Notes: a model not told the origin generated them from the letters alone. Counted from the stretch's first letter, positions 12,005 through 23,843 are shown. The stretch: 64,000 nucleotides of DNA from Trichosphaerium sp. ATCC 40318 (GCA_038496445.1 JALMLS010000539.1:1-64000); one strand, 5' to 3'. Program-made: numbers and translations.

Positions 12005-14494
12005 ATGCAATCTTGGCTCTCACGTTCACGCTCGTGGCTTGCTCGTGCTACTGCACAAACACCACAAAAAAATAAACAACGCGTGGCGAGGAGCTTTTCT
12101 TCTGGAAGAATTGGCCAACCAACGCATAAAACGCATCCTCACTTGTTGAAAGAAGGAGAACGTAAGTTAGTAACTTAATTTTCTTTAATGTAACATTTGT
12201 TAGTTACGGTAGGCATACAAGCTTCAGAATACGCTCAAAGGCGCCAAAAACTTGCCAATGAGCTTCAAGATGATGATGTAGTTGTTTTATACGCGAACAA
12301 GCATGCGCAGATGAGCAATGATATCCCGTACGCTTAGAGATCATACTACACGCCTTTTAGCGCTTGAAATAATTTTTACAACATGAACAATGCCAAACGC
12401 CGTTTAACACGCTTCCTCTAGTTACTACTATCATCAAAATGTAGATTTATTGTACTACACAGGGTTTCAAGAGCCAGAGTCATTTGCTGTACTCGGTATG
12501 ACGTTTTTTTCAAACCAACTGATTGCCATTTAAAAAACCGCAAAGAGCTACTCTCCACGTTTTTTGATTTACATCTGACTTTAGAGAAGAGGTCTGGTAA
12601 GATCATATTTAACTTGTTCTTACGAGAGTACGATGCTACAAGGTAATTAAGAAGTGTGACATCTCAAACGAAATGACAGCAATTTGTATCATTTTGGCTT
12701 ATAGTTTACTGCAATTTGTTACATTTCTCGTGTAGTAGTGCTAATATGTTTATAAGAGAACTTTGGAATGGTCCATGTGCAGGTCTAGATCGCGCAGCTG
12801 ATATATTTGGTGCTGATAGGGTACGTTAAATGAAGAGAAACTTATCGCTTTGAAACTTATTGTTATTTGTAGGTATTTAAAAGCACTGGACCAGATGCTA
12901 AGAGAGCTCTTGATGAGCTTGTCAAACACAATAACACAGTTTACGTTAACACACCTATTGGAGGAGCACCAGAGAGTCAACCAAAAGTATCAATGAGCGA
13001 AGAAAACTGGCAAGATGGTGAGTGAAACCAACACGAAATGTTGTTATTTTAATTAACCAACGTTAGGTACGCCAGTCGTAGAGCGTTTAAGAATGATCAA
13101 GTCTCCTGCTGAGATTGAAGTTATGCGTAAAGCAGGTAGCATTTCCGCTAACGCTTTCAAGCAAGTACGTGCTCTCAACATCTATTACTCAACATTAATG
13201 ATAAAAAGGTAATGAAAGATACAAAGCATTTTAAGACTGAGCATCAATTATACTCTGCTATAGAGTATGAATGCATGAAGAGAGGATGTCAGAGATTAAG
13301 TTACCCTCCTGTCGTAGCTAACGGCGACAGTAACTTGATTCTACATTACATTGAAAATGATGATGTTTTAAAGTAAGCAAAATGAATTGAAAAAAAAAAT
13401 CAGCCTGATAGTTTTTGTTTTAACGTGACCTAGAGACAATAAATTAATTCTAATGGATGCTGGTGGTGAATATTGGAATTATAGTAGCGATATTACACGA
13501 ACATGGCCAGTTAATGGCCGCTTCACACCCGCCCAGCGTGAAGTTTATGATGCTGTACTCTCAGTAAGTTTTGTTATTTGTGTCACTTCATGATGTTTAT
13601 CCTTTCTTACTAGGTCAACCAACAAGTAATACAGAAAGTAAAACCAGGTGTAACTTTAAATGAGTTACATTCAGACAGTATATTTTCATTTTTGAAGCCA
13701 ATGCAAGACATGGGATTAGTTAAGGTAAATTCTCCTGTATTTGAACCTGCTTGAAAAGAAAAGAAAGAAAAAAAGAAAAAATGCGTTAATGTTATCTTAC
13801 AGGAGAGAACAAATGTTCAAGCTTCTTCAATCACAAGGTTTTATGTCCACTCTGTATCACACTACCTTGGTACGCTATACTAATATAGTTGGATAGCTGA
13901 AATTAACAAATTATCAAAATAGGAATGGACACACATGATACATCTACAATATCTCATAATATACCTCTAGAACCTGGAATGGTATGTTGTCTTTCTCTTT
14001 CTACGATCTTATTTTTGTTTAATTCTTTCCAAAACACCTATGTAGTTACCTTTAAGACGTTTGTCAAACAATGTTTTAAACAACAAACTTTTTCTTTGAT
14101 TTTTTTTTCTTTTTTACCTTGTAACTCTTTTATTCGTTTAGGTGTTTACAGTTGAGCCTGGTTTATACATAGGATATGAGGATGATATACCAGAAAGGTA
14201 CACAACATAATCTTCAACTCTAAAGAATTGTTTGTCGTTCAGTTTTTTCTTGAACTACGTCTGTTTTTCTGGACTTCTATTTTAAAATGGAAGTTTGTAG
14301 TACAGATTTGATTGATTCTTTCAGAAATTGAGCTTTGTTCTTGTAGAATAGCGCTCTTACACTTTTTCTATAGGTTACGCGGTATTGGCGTTAGAATTGA
14401 GGATAATATTCTAGTAACAGAGAATGGTTGTGAAGTTCTAACAAAAGAAGCACCAAAGGTTCCGGAAATGATAGAACAAATAATGAACAACTAA
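12005..14494 (+). CDS. Mitochondrial Xaa-Pro aminopeptidase (M24B, XPNPEP3/Icp55 type)
   Basis: Fourteen exons close in phase (12005-12161, 12204-12327, 12422-12495, 12585-12642, 12757-12820, 12873-13017, 13067-13164, 13209-13372, 13434-13563, 13614-13724, 13803-13869, 13923-13981, 14142-14197, 14374-14494), total 1428 nt and 475 residues. The first 40 residues are Arg/Ser-rich without acids, a mitochondrial targeting sequence. The N-domain has [20 protein letters not shown]. The metal-binding M24 core is intact: [19 protein letters not shown] (two Asp), VSHYLGMDTHD (His), FTVEPGLYI and [12 protein letters not shown] (Glu). It removes N-terminal residues before proline or trims imported mitochondrial proteins after presequence cleavage. 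Length matches the family. Confidence 0.95.
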
Positions 14495-14863
14495 AATAAC
14501 GCTAAAACACCAAAAACGCTGTTTTTTTTTGATTTTCGGACAAGTTTCTTAGACTTGTTTTTGTAATCGTGAGGCTAGCCGTGATTACCTCTATACCTTT
14601 ACGTTGTGTTTTGGGGCAAACCGACATAGTCCCAGAACGTATCGCGTTGACTGCTCCCAATTTAAGTAAGCGCAATATATACTTTATAAATCTGTGTACA
14701 ACACGCACGACGGGGTTTGGTATCAGTTTTGACTCGTTGACATCATCTACGCAATCGACAAATAAGGCATCAGACCTGAATTCTCCTTTTGACGAGGTAG
14801 CACGACTAGTATTAATTAGCGTATTTAACGCTCGTAGGTATTGTGTACAAATAGATAACTACT
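14495..14863. other. Intergenic between M24 gene and surface-protein gene
   Basis: No motif-bearing frame. A plus-strand frame at 14569-14895 overlaps the start of the next gene in another frame and has no family signature. A run of 10 Ts follows the M24 stop. Confidence 0.4.
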
Positions 14864-17800
14864 ATGAGCCGCATAACACTCGCCTGTGCCCGTAAATTGG
14901 GTATCATACTGTTAATAGCGCTTTGCATGGGTGCTACCAGTAACGGTTGCGCTGAGGTTCCAACAACCTTTTCCAGCATCAGCGACGCACTTGTACGTAA
15001 CCAATAAGAGAGCTTTACGCTAATATTGTATTATTACAGCAAGCTGGAAACGATTGTATTTTATATTTGGATACCGACCCTATCACTATAACCAGTCGTA
15101 GTAACGTCATAATATACAACAACGTAACGGTATGCGCTATTTAAGAGACTCGCCAGCCAAAAAAAATATAGAATCGGAAACTTACCTTTTGGTAGGATAC
15201 TTTGGATTCTATTGTTGTTGAAACATCTCAAAACATAACTCTCGTGGGGTTCAAGTCAAAATCACTTGTTGTTGAAGGCTCTATTGGTATAGTATTTGAT
15301 AGATTGTTGCTAAGAAAAACGACGTTTGCACCCAAAATTGCTGGTAGTATAGAAGATGGTACTTGCTATTCTTACTATTTGCTCTTCTTTTTTTGACTTT
15401 GTAGGTTCAAATGTCACCTTCACGAGAACTGTTATAGATGTAGCCCCTTCTAGTGTTGAAAGTATAGCAGTTATTTCAAGTACAGTGTATTTTGAGGATA
15501 CAGATATAGTAGCTAACTGCGTACGTGGATAAACTATAACGACATGATGGTTTTTTTTTGACTCACTTTTCTTCAATAGCTTGTTGCTGTTAATAGTGTA
15601 AACTCTTTTGTTTCGATGAACCATGTTATTCTTCGTGGCCTCGCACCAAGTAATAATACACATTATCATAACTTGAATGCTCACTTTAAGCTGTAGCACA
15701 TGTTATACTGCGGGATAGTAGTACTGGTGTTTTTGGTATGCTTTTCTTTCTTTTTTTTTTCTTCATTACTCATCATTAGTCTCTTACATCTTTATAGACA
15801 GATGCTCTTTTATTTCTTTAACGCCTTCTTACATTGGTATATAGTACGTTATATAAATTCATTCCCAGTTTAATGTGATAAGAAACAAAAAGTGAAAAAA
15901 AAAAATCACAACCAGATTTTGTTTTAGTCACTATTTCTCTTCATTAGCGACTTCGTTCATTATAATGTTAACTCCCTCTAATATTATAAAACAGTTGTCC
16001 AAATAATAATTCCGTAGAGGTGTACAATTCAGTTATTGACGGTCCTGGATTAGGTAAGTTATTCAATTTTTTTTGCATTGAGCTATTATGGCACTAATCA
16101 TTCTGTAGCTGTCTCGTCTTGTAGTGCAACTATGGAATCTGTTACAATAGGACATGGTACTATAATCAATATAACAACATATATGATAGCGTAGTTACCT
16201 TACTTTAAATTTAGGTGTAACTGACTTACCTTCCAATTACAGTTCATGGAAAAACATATTACTACTGAAGAACGAATCTTCCTACACTTCTTATTCAGAG
16301 CCAAACGAATCTTTTTTATTTTTAAATAATGAAGATGTATTCATAGACTACTTTACTTCGTTTGATTATAGATTAAATGGGTCAACAGCAGGAACAGTAT
16401 TTAACTTTACAGGTAAGCCATTTTTCTTTTCTTATAAATTTCCTGATTTTTCAATTAATTTTTTCTTCAGGTGCTGATACTTCTGTTCGTTTGTATGATC
16501 TTGGTACATACTCTGTTTCCATAAATTGGTTTTACTTATTATTTGGTAAGACAATAAAGTCCGAGATATATCAGTTATAGATGTCGGTGCTTTTCAATAC
16601 GTACAATCTTGATTTCGTCTTGCTTTCAAATTAATACCGATGTAATTGTTTATACTATCATAGCGTGATCCTCCACCACCTACTACTGAGTCTCCCACAA
16701 CTATGCCACCTACTACTAAGACACCGACTACTATGACTCCTACAACTCTACCGCCTACAACTGTATCGCCCACTGCGACCCCAACAAGGGCACCTACAAC
16801 AATTGTACCGAGCATATCTCCGTCAGGAGCGTCACTTCCTGTACCAACAAGTATGCCCACACAACCTCCAACGACAGGTATGTTTTCAAGAACTTTAACT
16901 CAGTATTTAACTCTATTAGCAAGCAACGCTTGCCTAGGAGATGCGCCCAATGAAAATGCCACGTGTTCCGATGGGAAATGGGCTATTTTTAACTTATCAC
17001 TACGACCTAATGAAGTATTCGTTTTGACTAACAATGTGATCATTGAAAACACTCTTGTGTCTACAAACACAAGTACTATTGTATTTAATGATGCCAACAT
17101 TGAGCTAAGAAGTATGAATTGTTCCGATAGTTTCTTCTTTTTTTCTATTTTTTTTTCTTTGGCATTTTGACGTTTGGATTTAGGCTGTACTGTTTTGAAT
17201 GGGCATGCTGTTCTTAATAGAACAACAGGTGTTTTAGACGGAGACAGAATATCCTTTGTTTCTTTTAATGAGTCACTTCGTAGTTGTATCACAGGTACAG
17301 CTTTTGATACAAAACCGAAATTCTCTGAACAGTTTTTCGTTTGGTTTGAGCAGCGAGATGATTGACGTCCTTGCCTATGATTTAACTCTTTGATTAGGAG
17401 ATTTTGTAACAGTTGATATTATTTCTCCTGATAAGGATTGTGAGACCATAACAGCAAAAGTAGAGCAAGAAACACGTGAGTACTTTTTTTTTTCAAACCT
17501 TTTTGAGTTTTTACCACTGCCTTACGTTTGCTTTCATTTGATTCAGTGCTGCTTTGTATAAAAGTAGTTTATTCCTTGTGTCTAATTCTCAGCCTATCAG
17601 ATCAACACGTGTTGAAGTTTTTATTTAGAAAGGATTGCTGCAATAGTAGATGTTGATAAATCATCATGTGGTTCATCAACTACCAGGAATATTGCTATAG
17701 CATGTTCGTGCATAATAATTATTATAGTAATAGTTGCACTTGTACTTATATTCCGGATTGATTGCTTGAGGCAGATTGTATTCCCTTATAGATACACTGC

Positions 17801-17951
17801 TGACGGAAGAAGACGTAAAACTGGAGCTGTTATGAATATACAGACACCAAGAGAGCATAAAGCAAATCCACCATTATCTAGAGAATCTGAAAAAGGATCT
17901 CTTATTGAGATGGAAAAAATAGAGAGGGAGATGCAAGCACAGGACGTTTGA
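14864..17951 (+). CDS. Type I membrane protein with repetitive beta-rich ectodomain and Thr/Pro stalk
   Basis: First exons: 14864-14992 (ARKLGIILLIALCMGATSNG, signal peptide), 15040-15129, then from 15202 on. The ectodomain is a chain of short beta strands with Asn ladders (SRSNVIIYNNVT, SQNITLVGFKSKSLVVEG, MNHVILRGLAP), the pattern of a right-handed parallel beta-helix as in pectate-lyase-like proteins. Around 16680-16880 lies a stalk rich in Thr and Pro (PPTTKTPTTMTPTTLPPTT), likely O-glycosylated. Another beta-rich part with Cys pairs follows. The membrane helix IACSCIIIIIVIVALVLIF is at about 17700-17750, and a basic then acidic tail of some 65 residues ends at 17951. Many exon joins in 15.5-16.6 kb and 17.3-17.7 kb are not resolved. 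Shares its strand pattern with the short gene at 61.98 kb. Adhesion or receptor role inferred. Confidence 0.7.
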
Positions 17952-18909
17952 TGAAAAAACAAACAAGAGAAGAAGTAATTACAGATTGCAAAAGATTAAA
18001 TCAGTAATTACTTCTGAATCTGTCTCTACAACTTGACTTGTAATATAAATTGTTAGTGAATATGTTATAAACTTGTCATAAAACAAGAATGTTTGGCTTT
18101 TTTTTTTCAAAGAATTCCCACGCAGTTTTGTTCCCACTCTTATCGTTATTCTTACAGGGCTGGTTTAAAAACAGTTAGATCATGTAATAGTAGAAATGGA
18201 TCTACTGATGACAAAAAGGGAGATGAAGCCCCTGTTACCGATTTTAGAAGCGTTTTGAGTCGAAACAATTGAACTTTCGAAGAAAAAAAATAAAAAAAAA
18301 ATAAAGTCGGCACTCTCCTTTTTATCATCTATCACTGTTGCACAAGTACTGAATAAGAAAATTTATGCAATGAATCCACTATAAGGTTGATGTCCCAACT
18401 TACGCCATCCAATAGTAAAAACATAGTCGTAGGACTCAATATTGCAAGTGACATTGCGCTTGGTATTTTTTTTTTATTGCAACTGTACTTGTAGTTTATG
18501 TATGAAGTCCTATCTGGAAATTGTAATTTTTACAATAATATTTGTCGCACAATATCGCTTGGAAATAAGCGCTGGTTCAGATGGACATTTGGGTTAGGGG
18601 TGCTGAATAATACTTTGTTATTACAACTAGTTAGTATGTTGAAACAAAACTTGATAGGTGACACATGTTCATGTCAGTCATTCAGCAATGTCTTTGTTCA
18701 AAAGATAGTAGTACAGTATTTCACGGTCTCATTGAATGATTAACATTGGTTGCGCAATACTACATCCTAAATGTACTTATAGTAATATCACAGGTACTTA
18801 CACAATTGAATTCATAAGTTTATTGTAGTGTCACTTTGATTTGTGACGTTATTATTTATATATACGAGTTCCTTTTAATTCTTTTTCTAGTTCTCTTGTT
18901 ACTACAGTT
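17952..18909. other. Intergenic with possible degenerate tail of a paralogous membrane protein
   Basis: At 18154-18266 a plus-strand frame after a good acceptor (ttcttacag) reads a basic then polar segment ending ...FRSVLSRNN and a stop. It resembles an alternative cytoplasmic tail for the gene just upstream, or the remnant of a duplicate. No start or upstream exons are visible. The rest shows nothing. Confidence 0.3.
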
Positions 18910-20121
18910 TCAATTACGTTTATATATATGTTTTGTCCCAACAAGCGCTTTGATGCCTTCATTGGTTACTGGAGTATAGTTGAGGTAAATAGTATGAACG
19001 CCAACAAGTGCTTTAACACCTTCATCTGTTACTGAAGTGTTATTGAGGTTAATAGTATGAACACCAGCAAGTGGTTTGACACCTTCATCTGTTACTAAAG
19101 TGTTATCGAGGTAAATAATATGAACACCAGCAAGTGCTTTGACACCTTCATCTGTTACTAAAGTGTTATTGAGGTTAATAGTATGAACTCCAGCAAGTGC
19201 TTTAACACCTTCATCTGTCACTACGGTACGATAAAGGCTAATATAATGAACTCCTGCAAGAGCTTTGACACCTTCATCAGTTACTTTAGTATCGCCAAGG
19301 TGAATAGTATGAACACCAGAAAGTGCTTTAACGCCTTCATCTGTTACTGAAGTGCTATTGAGGTTAATTTTATGAACGCCAGAAAGTGCTTTTACGCCTT
19401 CATCTGTTACTGAAGTGTAACTGAGACAAATGGTATGAACGCCAGCGAGTGCTTTAACGCTTTTATCAGTTACTAAAGCGTTGGTAAGGTTAATAGTATG
19501 AACGCCAGCAAGTGGTTTGACACCTTCATCTGTTACTGAAGTGTTATTGAGGTAAATAGTATGAACGCCAGCAAGTGCTTTAACACCTTCATCTGTTACT
19601 GAAGTGCTATTGAGGTAAATAGTATGAACGCCAGCAAGTGCTTTAACACCTTCATCTGCTACTGAAGTGTTATTGAGGTAAATAGTATGAACGCCAGCAA
19701 GTGCTTTAATGCCTTTGTCAGTTACTGAAGTGGATTCAAGTACAATAGCATGAACGCCAGCAAGTGCTTTAATGCCTTCATCAGTTACTGTAGCACATTC
19801 GAGGTCTATAGTATGAACTCCAGCAAATTGTTTGATGCTGGTTTCGTCAAAATCACTTGAGCTAAGGTCTATCCAGGTGTTTTTCAGAATCCCACGATGT
19901 TTTACTACTGATTTTACTTGGTCTACAGTTTTAACCCTGATAGCGGTGTATCCGATAACGTCGTGAACAATAGAAGCGAATAAACGACAGGTTTGACAAG
20001 CTGCAAATCGTGATTTGAATGATGTTTGAAGCAAAATATGCGTTAATATCTCCGTAGGTAGATGCAACAAATTATTGCGTGCGATGTTGTCGATTTTATA
20101 ACGCGTTGAAATTAGAAGCAT
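18910..20121 (-). CDS. F-box protein with fourteen 21-residue leucine-rich repeats
   Basis: A single intronless frame of 403 residues. Residues 17-60 are an F-box (LLHLPTEILTHILLQTS, then CQTCRLFASIVHDVIGY). A linker ends at GILKNTWIDLSS. Residues about 100-395 are fourteen near-identical 21-residue LRR units of consensus AGVHTI.LNNTSVTDEGVKAL; two units start with Ser-Gly-Val-His and one uses Thr-Asp-Lys-Ser. F-box proteins bind Skp1 in SCF ubiquitin ligases and the LRRs choose the substrate. The repeats are 63 bp at DNA level and very alike, so the array has expanded recently. Same architecture as the genes at 22.6, 24.5 and 56.3 kb, with the plus-strand 22.6-kb copy closest in repeat sequence. 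Confidence 0.9.
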   Translation of the reverse strand: MLLISTRYKIDNIARNNLLHLPTEILTHILLQTSFKSRFAACQTCRLFASIVHDVIGYTAIRVKTVDQVKSVVKHRGILKNTWIDLSSSDFDETSIKQFAGVHTIDLECATVTDEGIKALAGVHAIVLESTSVTDKGIKALAGVHTIYLNNTSVADEGVKALAGVHTIYLNSTSVTDEGVKALAGVHTIYLNNTSVTDEGVKPLAGVHTINLTNALVTDKSVKALAGVHTICLSYTSVTDEGVKALSGVHKINLNSTSVTDEGVKALSGVHTIHLGDTKVTDEGVKALAGVHYISLYRTVVTDEGVKALAGVHTINLNNTLVTDEGVKALAGVHIIYLDNTLVTDEGVKPLAGVHTINLNNTSVTDEGVKALVGVHTIYLNYTPVTNEGIKALVGTKHIYKRN

Positions 20122-20829
20122 TGTATATCGTCTTTGTGATGGTATTAAGGACGTCTCTAATGGTTAAAATGTACTTTTATACGCCAATATCTAGAATGGA
20201 GGCGGTATGTGCTGCGAAAGGAGCGTTTAGGCTGTGATATTAAGGTACGAGTCAAGTTAAGCCTGTTCGTACAAAAAAAATTACGTAATTTTCACAAAAA
20301 CGTTGCCAATGACAACTGAAACGTGCAACGTCACCATGTTCAATATGCATGCTTTCCAAGTATTTCCACGAAGATATTCACAGCGAACTTTGACGAAATA
20401 CACAAATGTATTTTTTGATTGTGTATTTCTCTGAATGTACTAATGCTATCCTACATGTAAGGCAACGTCTCTCTTACACGTATTCTCATCTTTCGTGCCC
20501 TTTAACATTTCAACAACATTAATACCGCTACATTGGTTACCTATTCCAATAGTTTAAAAGTCAATTAGCACAAAATAAAACGCAGAAAGACGTTACAATG
20601 GTACTTATTGTCTTGTTTTGTTTTAAAACCAAGTTCACTCTTCAAACACTTCACTACACCGGTATGAGGTGAAAGACCTCCTATTGGAACTTCTTGTATC
20701 TATCAAGGATCCGAGTTGTATCAATCACGTCGAACCAGCAACACCAAAACAAAAAGTGGCTTCCTCACTATGTCGTATTACCACATGCAACGGCACAAAT
20801 GGGCATGGAGATATCAAGAAGTTGTATGT

Positions 20830-21003
20830 AGAAAAGTCGTTCACATATGATGAATTGATGAAACACTAATGATTCTCACGACTATCGTCAAATGATCAAG
20901 AATGTGCCTCAACTCATTCCAGGACCTGGTGGAAATCCAGGTGTATGGATTGACAATCCTTGGTGGGAGAAAGCATATTACAATTGGACCCAATTCTGCA
21001 TGT
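20830..21003 (+). repeat. Inverted-repeat arm, frameshifted copy of the 24.1-kb sequence
   Basis: About 170 bases match the reverse complement of 24073-24243 almost perfectly. Both encode DELMK, then NVPQLIPGPGGNPGVWIDN and PWWEKAYY. This copy lacks two bases after GATGAA, which puts a stop directly after DELMKH and splits the frame. Flanks differ, so the similarity is limited to this segment. The F-box/MORN pseudogene and the 22.6-kb F-box gene lie between the two arms. Confidence 0.85.
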
Positions 21004-21377
21004 TACTTCAAAAACCAAATTAAACATATCTTCTAGTACTGATGTACGTTCATCACATCGTGAAAGAGTGTACATCACGTGTATATTGTACCTTAATATC
21101 AGTCGATATGCTACTTACACATCACATGCCTTCACCATTTTACGTGCGATGGTACCCCAAAAGAAAACGTGAACTTAAGCAATTGCATTAAGTCTGTTTA
21201 AGAACAGTTTTGTCATTAAAGAATGACAATACTTACCGTTAATTTCGCGGGTTAATTTCACGTGTAAATAGTATTTAAAACAACATCTCTTGTACTTCAA
21301 TAGCAATGCAACAATCTTCAAATATGTCCCAAGATTGTACTGTAGGCCAGATTATGTACTGATGGGATATTTAAGTT

Positions 21378-21849
21378 CCTACCGAATTATTACACCAGAT
21401 TATAGACCTTTCCGCAGAGGTATACATATTGTGGCTGCTACTTTGTTGTCAAGCTGCAGTAACAAGTAGATTTACTTTTAACTTGGAGAAACATGGCAAA
21501 TGGATTGGACATTGACTAAGGAAAAATGGTAGGATCATACAAAAGTTGGTACACTAATGGCGTGTTGAAAGAAACTTGCTTTTATGTCAATGGAGTCCGT
21601 GAAGGAGAGAATATAGCTTACTATGGTTGTAATCCTTACATAATTAGGGGTCATAACGGTCAATATATTAAGCCCTTGAAGCCTTTGCTAAAGAGAAAGT
21701 GCTTTTTTAGGAACGGATTACTTCATGGCGAAGTAAAGAGATGGTACAACAATGGTCGACTACAAAGACATTGCTTTTACGTTGATGGTAAGCTAGAAGG
21801 AGAGTATAATCAAAAACCCTTTTCTTTTATTGTTCTTTTTTTAATTTAA
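21378..21849 (+). pseudogene. Broken F-box/MORN_2 gene
   Basis: An F-box-like start (PTELLHQIIDLSAEVYILWL) runs in one frame from 21378 to a stop after HGKWIGH near 21516. The MORN_2-type repeats continue in another frame from 21526: SYKSWYTNGVLKETCF, RKCFFRNGLLHGEVKRWYNNG and RHCFYVDGKLEGEY, then a poly-T tract and a stop at 21849. The order is that of the intact gene at 45.3-46.16 kb, but a frame break separates the two parts and there are only about four repeats instead of ten. No upstream ATG in the F-box frame is convincing. I read it as a decayed paralogue. Confidence 0.7.
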
Positions 21850-22595
21850 TTTGTAGATCGTTCAGTAATCTTATTTTAAGCTATTTCCGTCCTATTTGGA
21901 ATAGGGCAAGTACCAAAATGACTCCTTCCTCTGCAGAATCAAGTGTGTCTACTACAGAAACGCCCATGAATAATTTAATAAAACAGCAACAAGCAATACA
22001 AACTGTAGAATAAAAACGACAAATGTAATTTGTGTCATTAGTACGTAATATGTGAAACACAGAGTATGCTATGATCAAGTTGCGAAGTCAGTTTTGATAA
22101 TACGAACGTATCTCATAGTTGCAACATTCAAGCACTAGAGTGTAGGTGCATAAAAGCTCTTGGACAGCGCATGTAATCTCACATACTGAAATACGACTTC
22201 AGATCTTTTGTCTTTGTAGTCAAACTACAATTGCCAATCAGACCAGCGTGCTTACCTTTTCAAATATAACATTTCCAATAGCAACATGCACGCAGCACCA
22301 GCCAACAAGCTACTTTGACACATCGAAATATTTCCGCACGTGATAAACCGACCTATGCCTCAAAGCACGTGTAGGAGAGGTCATCGAACAATTTTAGCAA
22401 TTAACAAGGATACGAAACTAAGCCTCAGACAAAGCTCGAATTAATCAAAGCATGGCGAGGCTAAACGGTCATAAGCAATCCAGTGTTATTCGTAAATGTC
22501 GTCAAGCACTTTCTTGTTAACATTTGAAGCACTACCAAACGAAATGGAGTCAACAGCAAGGTCAGTATTGACAATACATCTTTCCAAACTCTTGA
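21850..22595. other. Intergenic, nothing recognised
   Basis: Upstream region of the F-box/LRR gene at 22596. CACGTG occurs near 22338 and 22366. Frames on both strands are short and without motifs. Confidence 0.4.
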
Positions 22596-23843
22596 TTGCT
22601 AAAACCACGCAACAGATACGAAAATGAACCCACACGCCTTGTGGATCTCCCACCAGAACTATTAGCAATGCTTTTGGAGAAAACAACCGATAAAACGCGC
22701 TTCACCGTTGTAGCTTGTTGTCTAACACTCTCATCTATTATTCATAACATTATTGGGTTTAAAAGAGCAAATCTAACCAGAGTGTCAATGGTTTCAAATC
22801 TGTCGTCAATGCCAGGCGTACTCAAGAACACGAGACTTAAAATAAACCTCAAGTTTCTTAAATACGATAAAGCCGTAGAAGCTTTAAAGTATATTGAAGG
22901 TGTAAAACACGTTGACTTGTCACGTGGCATGGTAGTAGCTAAAGGACTAAAACACTTGTCCGGTGTTCATACTATTAGCTTGTCTTCAACCAAACTTAGT
23001 GGCTGGGGTCTAAAGTACTTGTCTGGCGTTCATGACATCAACCTTTCAAGTACCAAAATACGTGATCAACACTTAAAACATATATCTGGAGTCCATACAA
23101 TAGATTTATCTAACACGCGCGTAACAGAGTTAGCAGCACTTTCTGGAGTCCATACAATAGATTTATCTAACACACGCGTAACAGAGTTAGCAGCACTTTC
23201 TGGAGTTCATACGATTAACTTGTCACGTACAAAAATAAGTGGTTCTCAACTGGCGCATCTTGCTGGTGTTCATACGATTGACTTATCTCTTACACAAGTC
23301 GAAGATGTAAGCGCTCTCGCTGGAGTCTACTCTATAAACTTGAGACGTACAAAAGTAACTGAAAGTGTAAAGGCATTGGCTGGTGTTCATACTATCAATC
23401 TCAGTGACACTAAGGTAACTGATGAAGGTGTTAAGGCTCTTGCTGGTGTTCATACTATAAGCCTCGCTTATACTAAGGTAAGCGATGACGGTGTAAGCGC
23501 TCTTGCTGGAGTTTATTGTATAAACTTGAGACGTACAAAAGTAACAGATGAAAGTGTAAAGGCATTGGCTGGTGTTCATACTATCAATCTCAATGACACT
23601 AGGATAACTGATGAAGGTATTAAAGCACTTGCTGGCGTTCATGAGATATCTCTGAATTGTACTAGAGTTACAAATGCCGGTGTAAAAGCTTTAGCTGGTG
23701 TTCATACAATTGATCTCAGGTACACCAAGGTAACAGATGAAGGGGTACTTGCACTTATAGGTGTTAGTAATATACACCTTACAAAGACGGCTGTATCAGA
23801 TGATGTAAAGAAAGCTGTTAATGCCACAATCCATCAGTGGTAG
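22596..23843 (+). CDS. F-box protein with 18-21-residue leucine-rich repeats
   Basis: Intronless, 415 residues. F-box at residues 15-58 (LVDLPPELLAMLLEKT, CCLTLSSIIHNIIGF), then a linker with GVLKNTRLKINLKF, the same landmark as in the 18.9-kb and 24.5-kb genes. About fifteen LRR units follow; most are 21 residues (AGVHTINLSDTKVTDEGVKAL) and some are shortened to 19 (SGVHTIDLSNTRVTELAAL) or 18. Two 19-residue units near 23086-23200 are identical in protein and differ by one base in DNA, a fresh tandem duplication. A closing cap ends VNATIHQW. Expected role: substrate receptor of an SCF ubiquitin ligase. Opposite in strand to its sisters on both sides. Confidence 0.9.
   Translation: MLKPRNRYENEPTRLVDLPPELLAMLLEKTTDKTRFTVVACCLTLSSIIHNIIGFKRANLTRVSMVSNLSSMPGVLKNTRLKINLKFLKYDKAVEALKYIEGVKHVDLSRGMVVAKGLKHLSGVHTISLSSTKLSGWGLKYLSGVHDINLSSTKIRDQHLKHISGVHTIDLSNTRVTELAALSGVHTIDLSNTRVTELAALSGVHTINLSRTKISGSQLAHLAGVHTIDLSLTQVEDVSALAGVYSINLRRTKVTESVKALAGVHTINLSDTKVTDEGVKALAGVHTISLAYTKVSDDGVSALAGVYCINLRRTKVTDESVKALAGVHTINLNDTRITDEGIKALAGVHEISLNCTRVTNAGVKALAGVHTIDLRYTKVTDEGVLALIGVSNIHLTKTAVSDDVKKAVNATIHQW

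Noticed and set aside
16594-16860. Minus-strand Gly/Val-rich frame
   Set aside because: Mirror of the Thr/Pro stalk coded on the plus strand; repetitive codons open the opposite frame.
18910-20121. CRISPR-like regular spacing of 63-bp repeats
   Set aside because: The repeats are coding, continuous and without spacers; they are LRR units of an F-box gene.
23283-23642. Minus-strand frame with repeats
   Set aside because: Antisense of the LRR array in the 22.6-kb F-box gene.
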